NCBI RefSeq assembly: GCF_006874625.1
Contig: NZ_CP030034.1
Coordinates: forward strand, 558,001 to 622,000
Length of the DNA stretch: 64,000 bases
Direction: 5' to 3'
Source: Bdellovibrio sp. NC01
Lineage (GTDB): Bacteria > Bdellovibrionota > Bdellovibrionia > Bdellovibrionales > Bdellovibrionaceae
Positions within the stretch are counted from its first letter, which is position 1. Every line of letters starts with the position of its first letter. Below the pieces are notes generated by a model. The model searched no databases. It had not been told where the DNA came from and was given only the letters and a program-made list of their open reading frames with translations. This document shows, one piece after another, positions 54,074 through 61,497 of the stretch. Both the position numbers and the translations under genes were made by a program.

Positions 54074-54850
54074 ATGAAAACACTCAAGAAAGTCCTCGTT
54101 CTTTTTGCTTTCGCTTCTCAGATCGTGTCGTGTGCGGCATCGAAGGCGTCTGACGGCGATGCGAACATGTTAAATCCCACAATCTATTACAAGCCGACGA
54201 TTCGTGTTGATCGCACAAAGTGCGATGCTTCCGAAATCACAGAGATGAAATCTCCTGAAGATAAAGTATTAGCCGTGATGTGTTTGCGTGATTTCAATAA
54301 CTGTGTGATGCAAGGTTCTTGTTTCATTGTCTCTGAAGATTCGCGCATGCGTTCGTTTAACTACTATGCGCGCGGTCCTGATACGATTCCACGTTTTGTA
54401 GAAGTGGATATTCGTCGTTGTCCTTATGGCTATGGCATGCGCAATACGTGTCTTGATCCGTACTTTACCGTCGCTGCTGATTTGAAAATTTATAAATTAG
54501 GTGACGTGATTTTTGTTCCGCGCTTAGTAGGACAGTTGATGCCTGATGGACAAACGCATGATGGTTTCCTTGTCGTGCGCGATGCGGGTGGTGGAATTAA
54601 TGGTGCCAATCGTTTCGACTTCTTTACGGGTTTCTACAATCATCTGGCGCGCGAAAATACTCTGGCACGCTTAGGCTTCGGCGATAAAACAAATGCGTTT
54701 GAATTCCGTGTCGCCTCAGAGGAGGAAGCGAAAGAAGTGCGCGATCGCCGTGGTTATCCTGGCTTGAAAAAAGAGATTATTATCTCTCCTGAAGGGCCTT
54801 ATGGGGCTCGTCCCGCATCGCTTTCTGCTCCTCCTAAATCGGTGGAGTAG
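54074..54850 (+). CDS. Lipoprotein with 3D domain
   Basis: A 258-residue protein with a lipobox (IVSCAAS). The C-terminal half has the 3D domain pattern (DPYFTVAAD, VPRLVGQLMPDGQTHDGFLVVRDAG, NRFDFFTG) found in MltA-like murein hydrolases, with the three Asp-containing blocks. The N-terminal half carries paired cysteines. It could cleave or bind peptidoglycan; MltA-type catalysis is suggested but unproven. GAAGGGAGAG precedes the ATG. Confidence 0.85.
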   Translation: MKTLKKVLVLFAFASQIVSCAASKASDGDANMLNPTIYYKPTIRVDRTKCDASEITEMKSPEDKVLAVMCLRDFNNCVMQGSCFIVSEDSRMRSFNYYARGPDTIPRFVEVDIRRCPYGYGMRNTCLDPYFTVAADLKIYKLGDVIFVPRLVGQLMPDGQTHDGFLVVRDAGGGINGANRFDFFTGFYNHLARENTLARLGFGDKTNAFEFRVASEEEAKEVRDRRGYPGLKKEIIISPEGPYGARPASLSAPPKSVE

Positions 54851-55015
54851 GAGCTTTAAGGTCTCATTTTTGTGTAACATAAAACGTTGATTTTTCTTCG
54901 ATTTCCCACCCTTAGTCGAGGTCTAGCTAGACCTTTGGCGATATTTCTTGCAAAATTTTTTATCAATAAAATCAGGGGTTTAATAAACCTCACAAAAAAT
55001 TTCTGGACCAAAGCC
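54851..55015. other. Intergenic region upstream of the flagellin promoter
   Basis: AT-rich, gene-free sequence. A perfect 16-bp palindrome AGGTCTAGCTAGACCT lies at 54919-54934, about 80 bases upstream of the sigma-28 -35 box. No terminator follows the 3D-domain gene. Confidence 0.5.
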
Positions 55016-55042
55016 TAAAGTTTTCTGGACCTTCGTCGATAC
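55016..55042 (+). promoter_or_regulatory. Sigma-28 (FliA) promoter of flagellin 1
   Basis: TAAAGTTT-N11-GTCGATAC is a close match to the sigma-28 consensus TAAAGTTT-N11-GCCGATAA. It implies a transcript start about 55050 and a leader of about 290 bases before the ATG at 55341. Confidence 0.8.
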
Positions 55043-55049
55043 GTTACCT

Positions 55050-55340
55050 CGTACACGTTGGTGCAACCGAATACGGACCCCTCCTTCTCCTGAAAAGCAG
55101 GAATCCCTCTTCGGACAAGTTCCTCGACGAGAGCGTCAGTCACCGCTGTCATCGAGGAACCTGCTCCAACCTTTTATTCCAATTTTTAAGTTAGTGAGAG
55201 TTAGGAAATTTTAAAACGCAGATCATAGTACGTTGTTGGATCCCGGATTTTTTCTGAAGGTAAGTGGTGCGACCACAGATCTTATTCCGATTCCCAAAAA
55301 AGACAGCGACTTGATCTCAAAAATCCCAAGGAGGATTACT
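55050..55340 (+). other. Long structured leader of flagellin 1
   Basis: The leader between promoter and start contains TCCTG-AAAAG-CAGGA (about 55088-55102) and a longer hairpin GTTCCTCGA/TCGAGGAAC (55119-55127 with 55152-55160) enclosing AGCG/CGCT. AAGGAGG precedes the ATG by six bases. The long folded leader may stabilise or regulate the flagellin mRNA. Confidence 0.5.
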
Positions 55341-56168
55341 ATGGGCTTAAGAATCGCGACCAATACTGCTTCGATCGCAGCACAACGTGTGTTGGGTACT
55401 CAGCAGAAACGTTCCGAACATTCGGCGCAGGCATTAGCTTCTGGTAGCCGTATCGTTCACGCCGCCGACGACGCTGCCGGTTTGGCGATCTCCGAAAACT
55501 TCAGAGGACAGTTAAGAGGTATCTCTGCTGCCCGTAATAATGCCAACAACGCGATTTCATTCGCGCAAGTAGGTGAGGGTGGTCTTTCTGAAGTTTCTAA
55601 TATCTTGGTTCGTCTTCGCGAGCTTGGAGTTCAAGCAGCCTCTGACACTATCGGTGAAACAGAGCGCGGATTCTTGAACAAAGAGACGCAACAGCTTCTT
55701 CAAGAGGCGGACCGTATTGCGAAAACAACAACGTTCGGTAATAGAAAACTCCTCGACGGCTCTGGCGGTGACTTGCAATTCCAAGTCGGTGCGAATGCCG
55801 GTGAAGATAATATGATTAAGGTGACCTTCGATGCCGATGCGACTGCAAGTAATCTTGGTATCGACGGAATTGCCATGGCCGACAAAGGTGATGCTCGAGA
55901 CTCGTTAGAGAAAATCGACAAAGCCTTGGTGAAGGTCTCAGAGATGCGTGCGGGATTTGGTGCGACTCAATCGCGACTTGAATCTACGGTCTCTAACTTA
56001 GATGTGTCTTATGAAAACTTATCTGCTGCGAATTCACGTATCCGTGATACTGACGTAGCGAAAGAAACTGCAGAACTTGCGTCTGCGAATATTCTCCAAA
56101 ATACGGCGGTATCGGTTCTGTCACAAGCGAACATGTTACCGAACGTAGCTATGAAACTAGTGGGCTAA
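55341..56168 (+). CDS. fliC: Flagellin 1
   Basis: A 275-residue flagellin of the short type: conserved D0/D1 ends (LRIATNTASIAAQR...SGSRIVHAADDAAGLAISE and SAANSRIRDTDVAKETAEL...SVLSQANMLPNVAMKLVG) with a small central region. It forms part of the sheathed polar filament in Bdellovibrio-like bacteria. The frame extends upstream in the leader, but AAGGAGG and family alignment place the ATG at 55341. It is separated from flagellin 2 by a RAYT element. Confidence 0.95.
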   Translation: MGLRIATNTASIAAQRVLGTQQKRSEHSAQALASGSRIVHAADDAAGLAISENFRGQLRGISAARNNANNAISFAQVGEGGLSEVSNILVRLRELGVQAASDTIGETERGFLNKETQQLLQEADRIAKTTTFGNRKLLDGSGGDLQFQVGANAGEDNMIKVTFDADATASNLGIDGIAMADKGDARDSLEKIDKALVKVSEMRAGFGATQSRLESTVSNLDVSYENLSAANSRIRDTDVAKETAELASANILQNTAVSVLSQANMLPNVAMKLVG

Positions 56169-56210
56169 GTTTAATCCACACAGCCTTAGCTAGTTAATAT
56201 CCAAGAAAAA

Positions 56211-56340
56211 GCTCCTTCAACTTCGGCCTACACCCGAAGCTGCGGGAGCATGAGCGAAAGAAAGCTCTTTAGTTAATAAATAAAAAGTTACGAACCACAA
56301 TTAGCAATTCGAGAGGGTTTTCTTGGGATAGAGCCCTCTC
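56211..56340 (+). other. Structured 3' region of flagellin 1
   Basis: Two hairpins follow the stop codon: GCTCC...CTTCGG-N7-CCGAAG...GGAGC (56211-56249) and GAGAGGG/CCCTCTC (56311-56340). Neither has a T-run, so they look like mRNA-stabilising structures rather than terminators. Confidence 0.5.
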
Positions 56341-56379
56341 AATGAGTAGTCGCCCACAAAAACTGCTCATGTTAAGCCC

Positions 56380-56411
56380 ACCCCAGAAGGCCTCCGCCTT
56401 CTGGGGATTTT
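56380..56411 (+). terminator. Intrinsic terminator of flagellin 1
   Basis: An 11-bp perfect stem CCCCAGAAGGC-CTCC-GCCTTCTGGGG followed by ATTTTT. It ends two bases before the left inverted repeat of the RAYT element. Confidence 0.88.
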
Positions 56412-56413
56412 TA

Positions 56414-57198
56414 GGGTGTCTGTCGTTTTTTTGGGTCTACAACGCGTTAAATTCCAAGTCTGAAGAACGCTTGTTAACTTTGCTAAGAACGAATTCTGGC
56501 CTCTTGAGCGCCTTTCTGACTAAATCCCAATCTTCTTCTAATGGTGCAGTATTCAACCAAGCGAGAGTTGCTTGTCTTGTTTCCCAATTTCCCCAATTAT
56601 CATCTTCTTGAACGGGTACTTCCATCCAACTATTTCCTAAAACTCCATGAAGAGAACTGAATTTATAATCTTCTACTCTTTCAACTAATCCTGCTGTGAC
56701 CGGATTTCGGTAAACGTATTTATAGGCGTGCAAATAGTAGAGTGGAGAGGCAATTAGTGTGCGATGGAATCTTCCGCCGTAACAGTGGTTGATTCTTTTA
56801 CTTAACTTTGAAATCTCTTTGCTCGTTTGAGTCATAAAGAATTTCATTGCTTCACTGATGTTGCCGTCAGGTGCTCTTACTAGCATGTGAAAATGATTAC
56901 TCATCAATACGAATGCTTGGATTCGCAAGTTGAACGCGTGATTGATGAAATATAAATTTCTAGTCATCACCTCCCAAACTACTTCCGGATTTTGGCTGAA
57001 CCATTCCTTATTAATACATCTAGCAGTGACGTGATATGGATACTCTGACTGATTGATAAATTGCTTTCTTCCCATTCTCGACTGAAGAGCAAACTTCTTT
57101 CTTAGATATACCCGCACTAAATACATCAATACCTTCGTGTGAATCCGAAATTCAAAAAAATCTGACGCGATGTAGACCCAAAAAAACGACAGACACCC
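56414..57198. mobile_element. RAYT-type element with 27-bp inverted repeats
   Basis: Perfect 27-bp inverted repeats at 56414-56440 and 57172-57198, containing GGGTGTCTGTCG and TTTGGGTCTAC, bracket one transposase gene on the minus strand. Similarity continues a few bases inside (AACGCGTT vs the complement of the other side). The 785-bp unit sits between the two flagellins. I saw no target-site duplication and no further copies of the repeat in the window. Confidence 0.8.
56437..57126 (-). CDS. REP-associated tyrosine transposase (RAYT, IS200-like)
   Basis: A 229-residue single-domain Y1 transposase. SEYPYHVTARCINKEW near the N-terminus, the HUH-like MSNHFHMLVRAP (about residues 106-117) and YKYVYRNPVTAGLVE with the region of the catalytic Tyr are RAYT hallmarks. 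Such proteins cut and join single-stranded palindromic REP sequences. The ATG at 57126 has GAAGG five bases upstream; ATG 57075 is an alternative with no such site but fits the usual RAYT start. The frame is intact. Its TAG stop lies inside the left inverted repeat. Confidence 0.85.
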   Translation of the reverse strand: MYLVRVYLRKKFALQSRMGRKQFINQSEYPYHVTARCINKEWFSQNPEVVWEVMTRNLYFINHAFNLRIQAFVLMSNHFHMLVRAPDGNISEAMKFFMTQTSKEISKLSKRINHCYGGRFHRTLIASPLYYLHAYKYVYRNPVTAGLVERVEDYKFSSLHGVLGNSWMEVPVQEDDNWGNWETRQATLAWLNTAPLEEDWDLVRKALKRPEFVLSKVNKRSSDLEFNAL

Positions 57199-57326
57199 TC
57201 TTCTGTTGGCGAGTCTTGGATTTGGTGGGCCGGGCTTTGGTCGGGGTTTTTTGTGGATTTTGGGCTGGATTTCAGGGCCTTGGTCTAGGTTTTTCGGGAC
57301 CATGGTCTAGTTTTGCTGGACGTGAC

Positions 57327-57353
57327 TAAAGGCTTCACAGACCTCGCCGAAAG
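57327..57353 (+). promoter_or_regulatory. Sigma-28 (FliA) promoter of flagellin 2
   Basis: TAAAGGCT-N11-GCCGAAAG matches the sigma-28 consensus with the correct 11-base spacing. The start would be about 57360, giving a leader of about 160 bases before the ATG at 57523. Confidence 0.75.
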
Positions 57354-57359
57354 GTATGT

Positions 57360-57522
57360 CAGAAGCAACGACGGAACTAAAGTCGAAACGCTCGAGAGAC
57401 TCTGAAGGAGTGACTGCCTGATGAGAATCGCTTGTAGAGCCCTAGACGGAAGTGAAGTCCCAACGTGTACAACAGGCAAGCCTAAGTAGGTATAAGGCTG
57501 CCGCAATTAATGGGGGTCCCAA
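57360..57522 (+). other. Structured leader of flagellin 2
   Basis: The leader holds short pairings (ACTC/GAGT, AGCCT/AGGCT) and a G-rich GGGGGTCCC just before the ATG, which serves as or overlaps the ribosome-binding site. It has no similarity to the flagellin 1 leader that I could see. Confidence 0.4.
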
Positions 57523-58356
57523 ATGGGAATGAGAATTTCTACAAATATTTCTGCCGTGAATGCGCAAAGAACGATGAGCCAGTCTCAACGTGCAATTGGC
57601 AAATCTATGGAGCAATTGGCTTCTGGATCGCGCATCAATAAAGCAGCCGATGACGCTGCCGGCTTGGCGATCAGTGAGGGTATGAAATCCCAAATCAGAT
57701 CTTTAGGTCAAGCACAACGAAACGCGAACGATGGTATCTCGATGGTACAAACTGCTGAGGGTGGTTTGAATGAGGTTTCAAATATCTTAACTCGTATGCG
57801 TGAGTTGGGTATCCAAGCTTCTTCTGACACTATCGGTGATACAGAACGCGGTTTCTTGAATAAAGAGGTTCAACAACTTAAAGCTGAATCACAACGTATT
57901 ACTCAAACAACAAGATTTGGTAATGCGAAATTGATCGACGGTTCAGGCGATAAGTTTGATTTCCAAGTAGGTACAGGTAACGACTCTGAAGCGGACCGTA
58001 TCTCTTACAACGCGGCTGAGACAAACGCATCTATCGATAACTTGGGTATCGCTGGTTTCGACTTCTCTTCTAAAGAGGGCGCACAAGAAGCTCTAGAGAA
58101 AATCGATAAAGCGCAAACGCAAGTGAACGGTTTCCGCGCAGGTCTTGGTGCCCTTCAAAACCGTTTGACATCTACAGTTGATAACTTGGGTGTGCAAAAC
58201 GAAAACATCTCTGCAGCGAACTCACGTATCCGTGATACTGACGTAGCAGCAGCAACAGCTGAGTCAGCTCGTAACCAAGTATTGATGGCAGCAAATACAT
58301 CAGTATTGTCACAAGCTAACTCCATGCCGAATGCAGCGATGAAATTGATTGGTTAA
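57523..58356 (+). CDS. fliC: Flagellin 2
   Basis: A 277-residue flagellin, close in length and layout to flagellin 1: MRISTNISAVNAQRTMSQSQ...SGSRINKAADDAAGLAISEG at the N-terminus and SAANSRIRDTDVAAATAES...VLSQANSMPNAAMKLIG at the C-terminus. The middle differs from flagellin 1 (DSEADRISYNAAETNASID versus NAGEDNMIKVTFDADATAS). Having several flagellins in one filament is known in Bdellovibrio. Confidence 0.95.
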   Translation: MGMRISTNISAVNAQRTMSQSQRAIGKSMEQLASGSRINKAADDAAGLAISEGMKSQIRSLGQAQRNANDGISMVQTAEGGLNEVSNILTRMRELGIQASSDTIGDTERGFLNKEVQQLKAESQRITQTTRFGNAKLIDGSGDKFDFQVGTGNDSEADRISYNAAETNASIDNLGIAGFDFSSKEGAQEALEKIDKAQTQVNGFRAGLGALQNRLTSTVDNLGVQNENISAANSRIRDTDVAAATAESARNQVLMAANTSVLSQANSMPNAAMKLIG

Positions 58357-58376
58357 TATTAAAAGAGTTTTGTTCT

Positions 58377-58440
58377 GAGAGGATGCCTCCGTGTCCTCTC
58401 GGTACCAACCTACCCAGGGTGCTTTAATACTCACCCTGGG
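58377..58440 (+). other. Structured 3' region of flagellin 2
   Basis: Two stem-loops follow the stop: GAGAGGA/TCCTCTC (58377-58400) and CCCAGGGTG/CACCCTGGG (58413-58440). The first resembles the GAGAGGG/CCCTCTC hairpin after flagellin 1. Neither has a T-run, so a rho-independent terminator is not clear. Confidence 0.5.
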
Positions 58441-58460
58441 GTACTTAAGGTGTGGGGCAG

Positions 58461-59072
58461 TTAGTGATGAAGACTTCTGTCCTTTTTCTCGTTTCGATTC
58501 GACATCGAGCCAAAGAGTGAAACATCGTGCGGACCTTCCGCAAATTCTTCGATCATCTTTTTGTTAAATGCAGGAATATCGTCAGGCTTACGACTTGTGA
58601 TTAAGCCGTTATCGACAACAACTTCTGTATCCATCCAATTTGCTCCCGCATTAATCATGTCTGTTCTTAATGAGCCATAGCTGGTCATGTTTTTTCCACG
58701 AAGATATCCCGTTTCAATCAGAACTTGGGGGCCGTGACAGATAGCCGCAATCGGTTTTCCGTGCGCGATGAAGTCTTCAACGAAATGAACGACAGATTCT
58801 TCCTGGCGAAGTTTGTCAGGATTCATCACACCGCCGGGTAACATCAAGGCATCGTAATCCTCTTCATCAGCAATATCGATTGTGGCATTCACGTCGATGG
58901 ATTCGCCCCAATCTTTTTTATTCCAGGCTTTAATTTTTCCTGACTTTAAAGAGACAATGTCGACTTGTGCTCCGGCATCTTCTAACGCTTTCTTCGGTTC
59001 AAACAGTTCGGATTGTTCAAAACCATCCGTGGCAACGATTGCTACGCGTTTTCCTTCTAATGTTTTTTTCAT
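58461..59072 (-). CDS. DJ-1/PfpI family protein (type 1 glutamine amidotransferase-like)
   Basis: A 203-residue protein with the GFEQSEL Glu-containing motif and the nucleophile elbow AAICHGPQVLI (Cys about 122), as in PfpI/YhbO/DJ-1-type deglycase, chaperone or protease proteins. The ATG at 59072 has GGAGG five bases upstream; upstream ATGs in frame are less likely. It is divergent from the FAD-Rieske oxidoreductase, so the two may share regulation, perhaps in stress. Confidence 0.88.
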   Translation of the reverse strand: MKKTLEGKRVAIVATDGFEQSELFEPKKALEDAGAQVDIVSLKSGKIKAWNKKDWGESIDVNATIDIADEEDYDALMLPGGVMNPDKLRQEESVVHFVEDFIAHGKPIAAICHGPQVLIETGYLRGKNMTSYGSLRTDMINAGANWMDTEVVVDNGLITSRKPDDIPAFNKKMIEEFAEGPHDVSLFGSMSNRNEKKDRSLHH

Positions 59073-59251
59073 AAATGCCTCCATTTCTCTTACGAGTTCA
59101 TATCTGCATTGTAGACCCGCAACCAGTTCACACAAAATTTCGCAGACCATTTTGAGCAATGACATGATTTGTGGTGATTATCGACACTGGGCCTCGGGCA
59201 CTTATGAGGATCGTCGTGGAGTTGCTAAAATTTATTTTCAGAGGGGGAACC

Positions 59252-60853
59252 ATGGCACAATACCAACAAAGTCACCTGTCTTTATGGCAGGAAGATATCA
59301 TTTTCCCAAATCTCGAACCGTTGAGTGAATCTATCACGACTGAAATTTGTATTGTGGGAACTGGTTTTGCCGGATTATTGCTTGCGTATCGCTTGCTGAA
59401 AGCAGGACATAAAGTCGTCCTGCTAGATAAAGACCCTTTGGGATACAACGAGTCGTCGCGAACTTCCGCGCATATTTCTGATGCCTTTGATGATCACTTC
59501 ACAAAAATTTTAAAAAAGCATGGCAAAGAAAAAGCTCAGTTGTCTTATCAAAGTCATCATGAGGCTATCGATTTGTTAGAGCAAATCGCGCGTGAAGAAA
59601 ATATTGATTGTGATTTTAAACGCGTCGATGGCTATCTTTTCCTTGGTGAAGGCGATGACATACAAACTTTGCAAAAGGAACTGGAAGCCGCAAAAACCTG
59701 TGGAGTGATTGAGGTCGAGCTTTTAGAAAATACGCATGGAATGTTCTTTGATATGGGTGCAGCCCTGCGCTTCGGACATCAGGCGCAATTTCATCCCTTA
59801 AAATTTACAAGTGCATTGATAAATATCATCAGAAATAGGGGGGCGAAGATTTTCACGCGCTCACAAGTTGTTAAAGTTCACGACGATGTGAAAGCGCCGT
59901 GGGTGGAATTGGCAAATGGTACGAAAGTCACCGCACAAAAAGTCGTCATGGCGACAAATGTGCCCGTGAATAATTTGATTTCCATTATTGCTAAAGAAGC
60001 GGCGTTTCGCTCTTACGTGTTGGGAATTAAAGTTCCGCGTGGCAGTGTGAATCAAGCTTTGATGTGGGATACTCACGATCCTTATCATTACATCCGTATC
60101 GATGCGTCGCCTGAGCGTGATTATGACATTCTGATCGTTGGGGGAGAAGATCACCGCGTAGGGCAAGAAGAACATCCCGAGTTGCGTTTTGAACGAATTC
60201 AACAATGGGTCACCGAAAGATTGGGTTTGAAAGATCCGCAGGTGGTTTACAGTTGGTCGGGACAAATTATCGAACCCATGGATGGCCTTGCATACATTGG
60301 CAGAAATCCCGGAGATAAAAATGTTTTCATTCATACGGGCGATTCAGGGCAGGGAATTACACATGCTGCCATCGGTTCGATGATCCTGACGGATTTGATT
60401 GAAGGTAAAGAACATCGTTGGGGGTCGGTGTATGATCCAAGTCGATTTCATCTCAGCGGCCTCAATGATTTTTTAAAAGACAATTTACAGAATGGAATTC
60501 AATACGCGGATTGGATTTATCGCGATGAAAAAGATCTGACTGAATTACTGCCAGGCGAAGGCTGCGTAGTGAATTCAGGTTTAACCAAAACCGCTGTTTA
60601 TCGTGATAAAGAAGGTTCACTTCATAAGATGTCAGCGATCTGCACCCATGCCGGCGGAATCGTAAAGTGGAATGCCGGAGAAGAAACATGGGATTGTCCT
60701 TGTCACGGTTCGCGCTTCAGTAAAATGGGAGAAGTTCTGAACGGTCCCGCGATGCACAATCTGCCTCTGAAAAAAGAGGAAAAGAATGAAGAATCACCGC
60801 TCAAGAAAAAAGACGATTCACAGATGGATACTTTTTCTCGAGGTACTCGCTAA
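59252..60853 (+). CDS. FAD-dependent oxidoreductase with C-terminal Rieske domain
   Basis: A 533-residue protein. The N-terminus has the dinucleotide motif ICIVGTGFAGLLLAYRLL (about residue 30) and a DAO fold, with HTGDSGQGITHAAIG as a C-terminal FAD contact (about 375). The last about 110 residues are a Rieske domain with CTHAGG and CPCHGSRF (2Cys-2His). It probably oxidises an amine or amino acid-like donor with electrons to the Rieske centre; the substrate is unknown. GAGGGGGA precedes the ATG at 59252. Confidence 0.88.
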   Translation: MAQYQQSHLSLWQEDIIFPNLEPLSESITTEICIVGTGFAGLLLAYRLLKAGHKVVLLDKDPLGYNESSRTSAHISDAFDDHFTKILKKHGKEKAQLSYQSHHEAIDLLEQIAREENIDCDFKRVDGYLFLGEGDDIQTLQKELEAAKTCGVIEVELLENTHGMFFDMGAALRFGHQAQFHPLKFTSALINIIRNRGAKIFTRSQVVKVHDDVKAPWVELANGTKVTAQKVVMATNVPVNNLISIIAKEAAFRSYVLGIKVPRGSVNQALMWDTHDPYHYIRIDASPERDYDILIVGGEDHRVGQEEHPELRFERIQQWVTERLGLKDPQVVYSWSGQIIEPMDGLAYIGRNPGDKNVFIHTGDSGQGITHAAIGSMILTDLIEGKEHRWGSVYDPSRFHLSGLNDFLKDNLQNGIQYADWIYRDEKDLTELLPGEGCVVNSGLTKTAVYRDKEGSLHKMSAICTHAGGIVKWNAGEETWDCPCHGSRFSKMGEVLNGPAMHNLPLKKEEKNEESPLKKKDDSQMDTFSRGTR

Positions 60854-60877
60854 GAAAGTTCGCGATCACGACTCGAC

Positions 60878-60939
60878 ATCGGCCTTGAAATTCTCGACCT
60901 GGGACGTGCGTGCTTAAGTCCTCAGCATTCAAGGCCGAT
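60878..60939. promoter_or_regulatory. 12-bp inverted repeat overlapping the flaG promoter
   Basis: ATCGGCCTTGAA at 60878-60889 and its exact reverse complement at 60928-60939 are 38 bases apart. The right arm overlaps the sigma-28 -10 box of flaG. It may be an operator or a hairpin. Confidence 0.4.
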
Positions 60940-60941
60940 AA
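60915..60941 (+). promoter_or_regulatory. Sigma-28 promoter of flaG, near-leaderless
   Basis: TAAG-N15-GCCGATAA has a perfect sigma-28 -10 box. A start about 7 bases downstream would be near 60948, only about four bases before the ATG at 60952, so the mRNA would have almost no leader. Confidence 0.65.
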
Positions 60942-60951
60942 GTGTATCGCT

Positions 60952-61326
60952 ATGAACATTAAAGGCCTTATTCCAAACATCAATGCGCCAGAAGTGAAAG
61001 CGGTCGACCGAGCGGGTCGCGCTATTCAATCTGATTCCGCGCATGACAGAGATGCGAACGGCCAAGAAAGTTATCAGCAACAGCAGCAAGAGCAAAAACC
61101 TCCAATGACAGAAGAGCAACTTGAAACTTCGATGCAGCACTTGCGTGCGCTTCCTGCTTTCAAAGAGCATCGTTGGTCCGTGGAGCTTGTGAATGAAGAC
61201 GGTGCGCGCTTCGTTCTTGTAAAAGATAACTTGGGCACACTGATTCGTAGAATTCCTGAAGCAGAGTTGTGGACTTTGCCGACAGATGATTCTCCTCGAG
61301 GCCAGCTTCTGAAGAGATCTGCTTAA
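60952..61326 (+). CDS. flaG: FlaG-like flagellar protein
   Basis: A 124-residue protein. The C-terminal part SVELVNEDGARFVLVKDNLGTLIRRIPEAE has the FlaG pattern (V-D-x-G-x-x-I-R-x-IP). The N-terminal half is a Gln/Glu-rich hydrophilic linker. FlaG proteins help control filament length, and the gene usually lies next to fliD. I chose the ATG at 60952 because the frame upstream passes through the promoter. Confidence 0.78.
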   Translation: MNIKGLIPNINAPEVKAVDRAGRAIQSDSAHDRDANGQESYQQQQQEQKPPMTEEQLETSMQHLRALPAFKEHRWSVELVNEDGARFVLVKDNLGTLIRRIPEAELWTLPTDDSPRGQLLKRSA

Positions 61327-61497
61327 TATTTTTTTCCGAGCAGTATTTGTTTCCTATATGTACGTCCTGAAAAAGACCCCTCTGTCAAAATCGCTGCTGC
61401 ATAAATTCGAATAGAGCGAGTTTTTACTCGTCGCTAGCCCTAACTCTAGACATTTAATTGACTCACGGTCGCTGTATGAATTTGAGACGATAAATTC
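61327..61497. other. Intergenic region between flaG and fliD
   Basis: A short hairpin-like stretch (AGCGAGT/ACTCG) and a GACGATAA that resembles a sigma-28 -10 box just before the fliD ATG, but no matching -35, so I do not call a promoter. Nothing else is visible. Confidence 0.4.

Noticed and set aside
56341-56611. Plus-strand open frame of 89 codons starting at the flagellin 1 terminator
   Set aside because: It is antisense to the RAYT gene and runs across the terminator and inverted repeat, so it is a shadow.
61467-61493. Sigma-28-like GACGATAA before fliD
   Set aside because: No TAAA-type -35 box at the required spacing, and the start would fall on the ATG itself.
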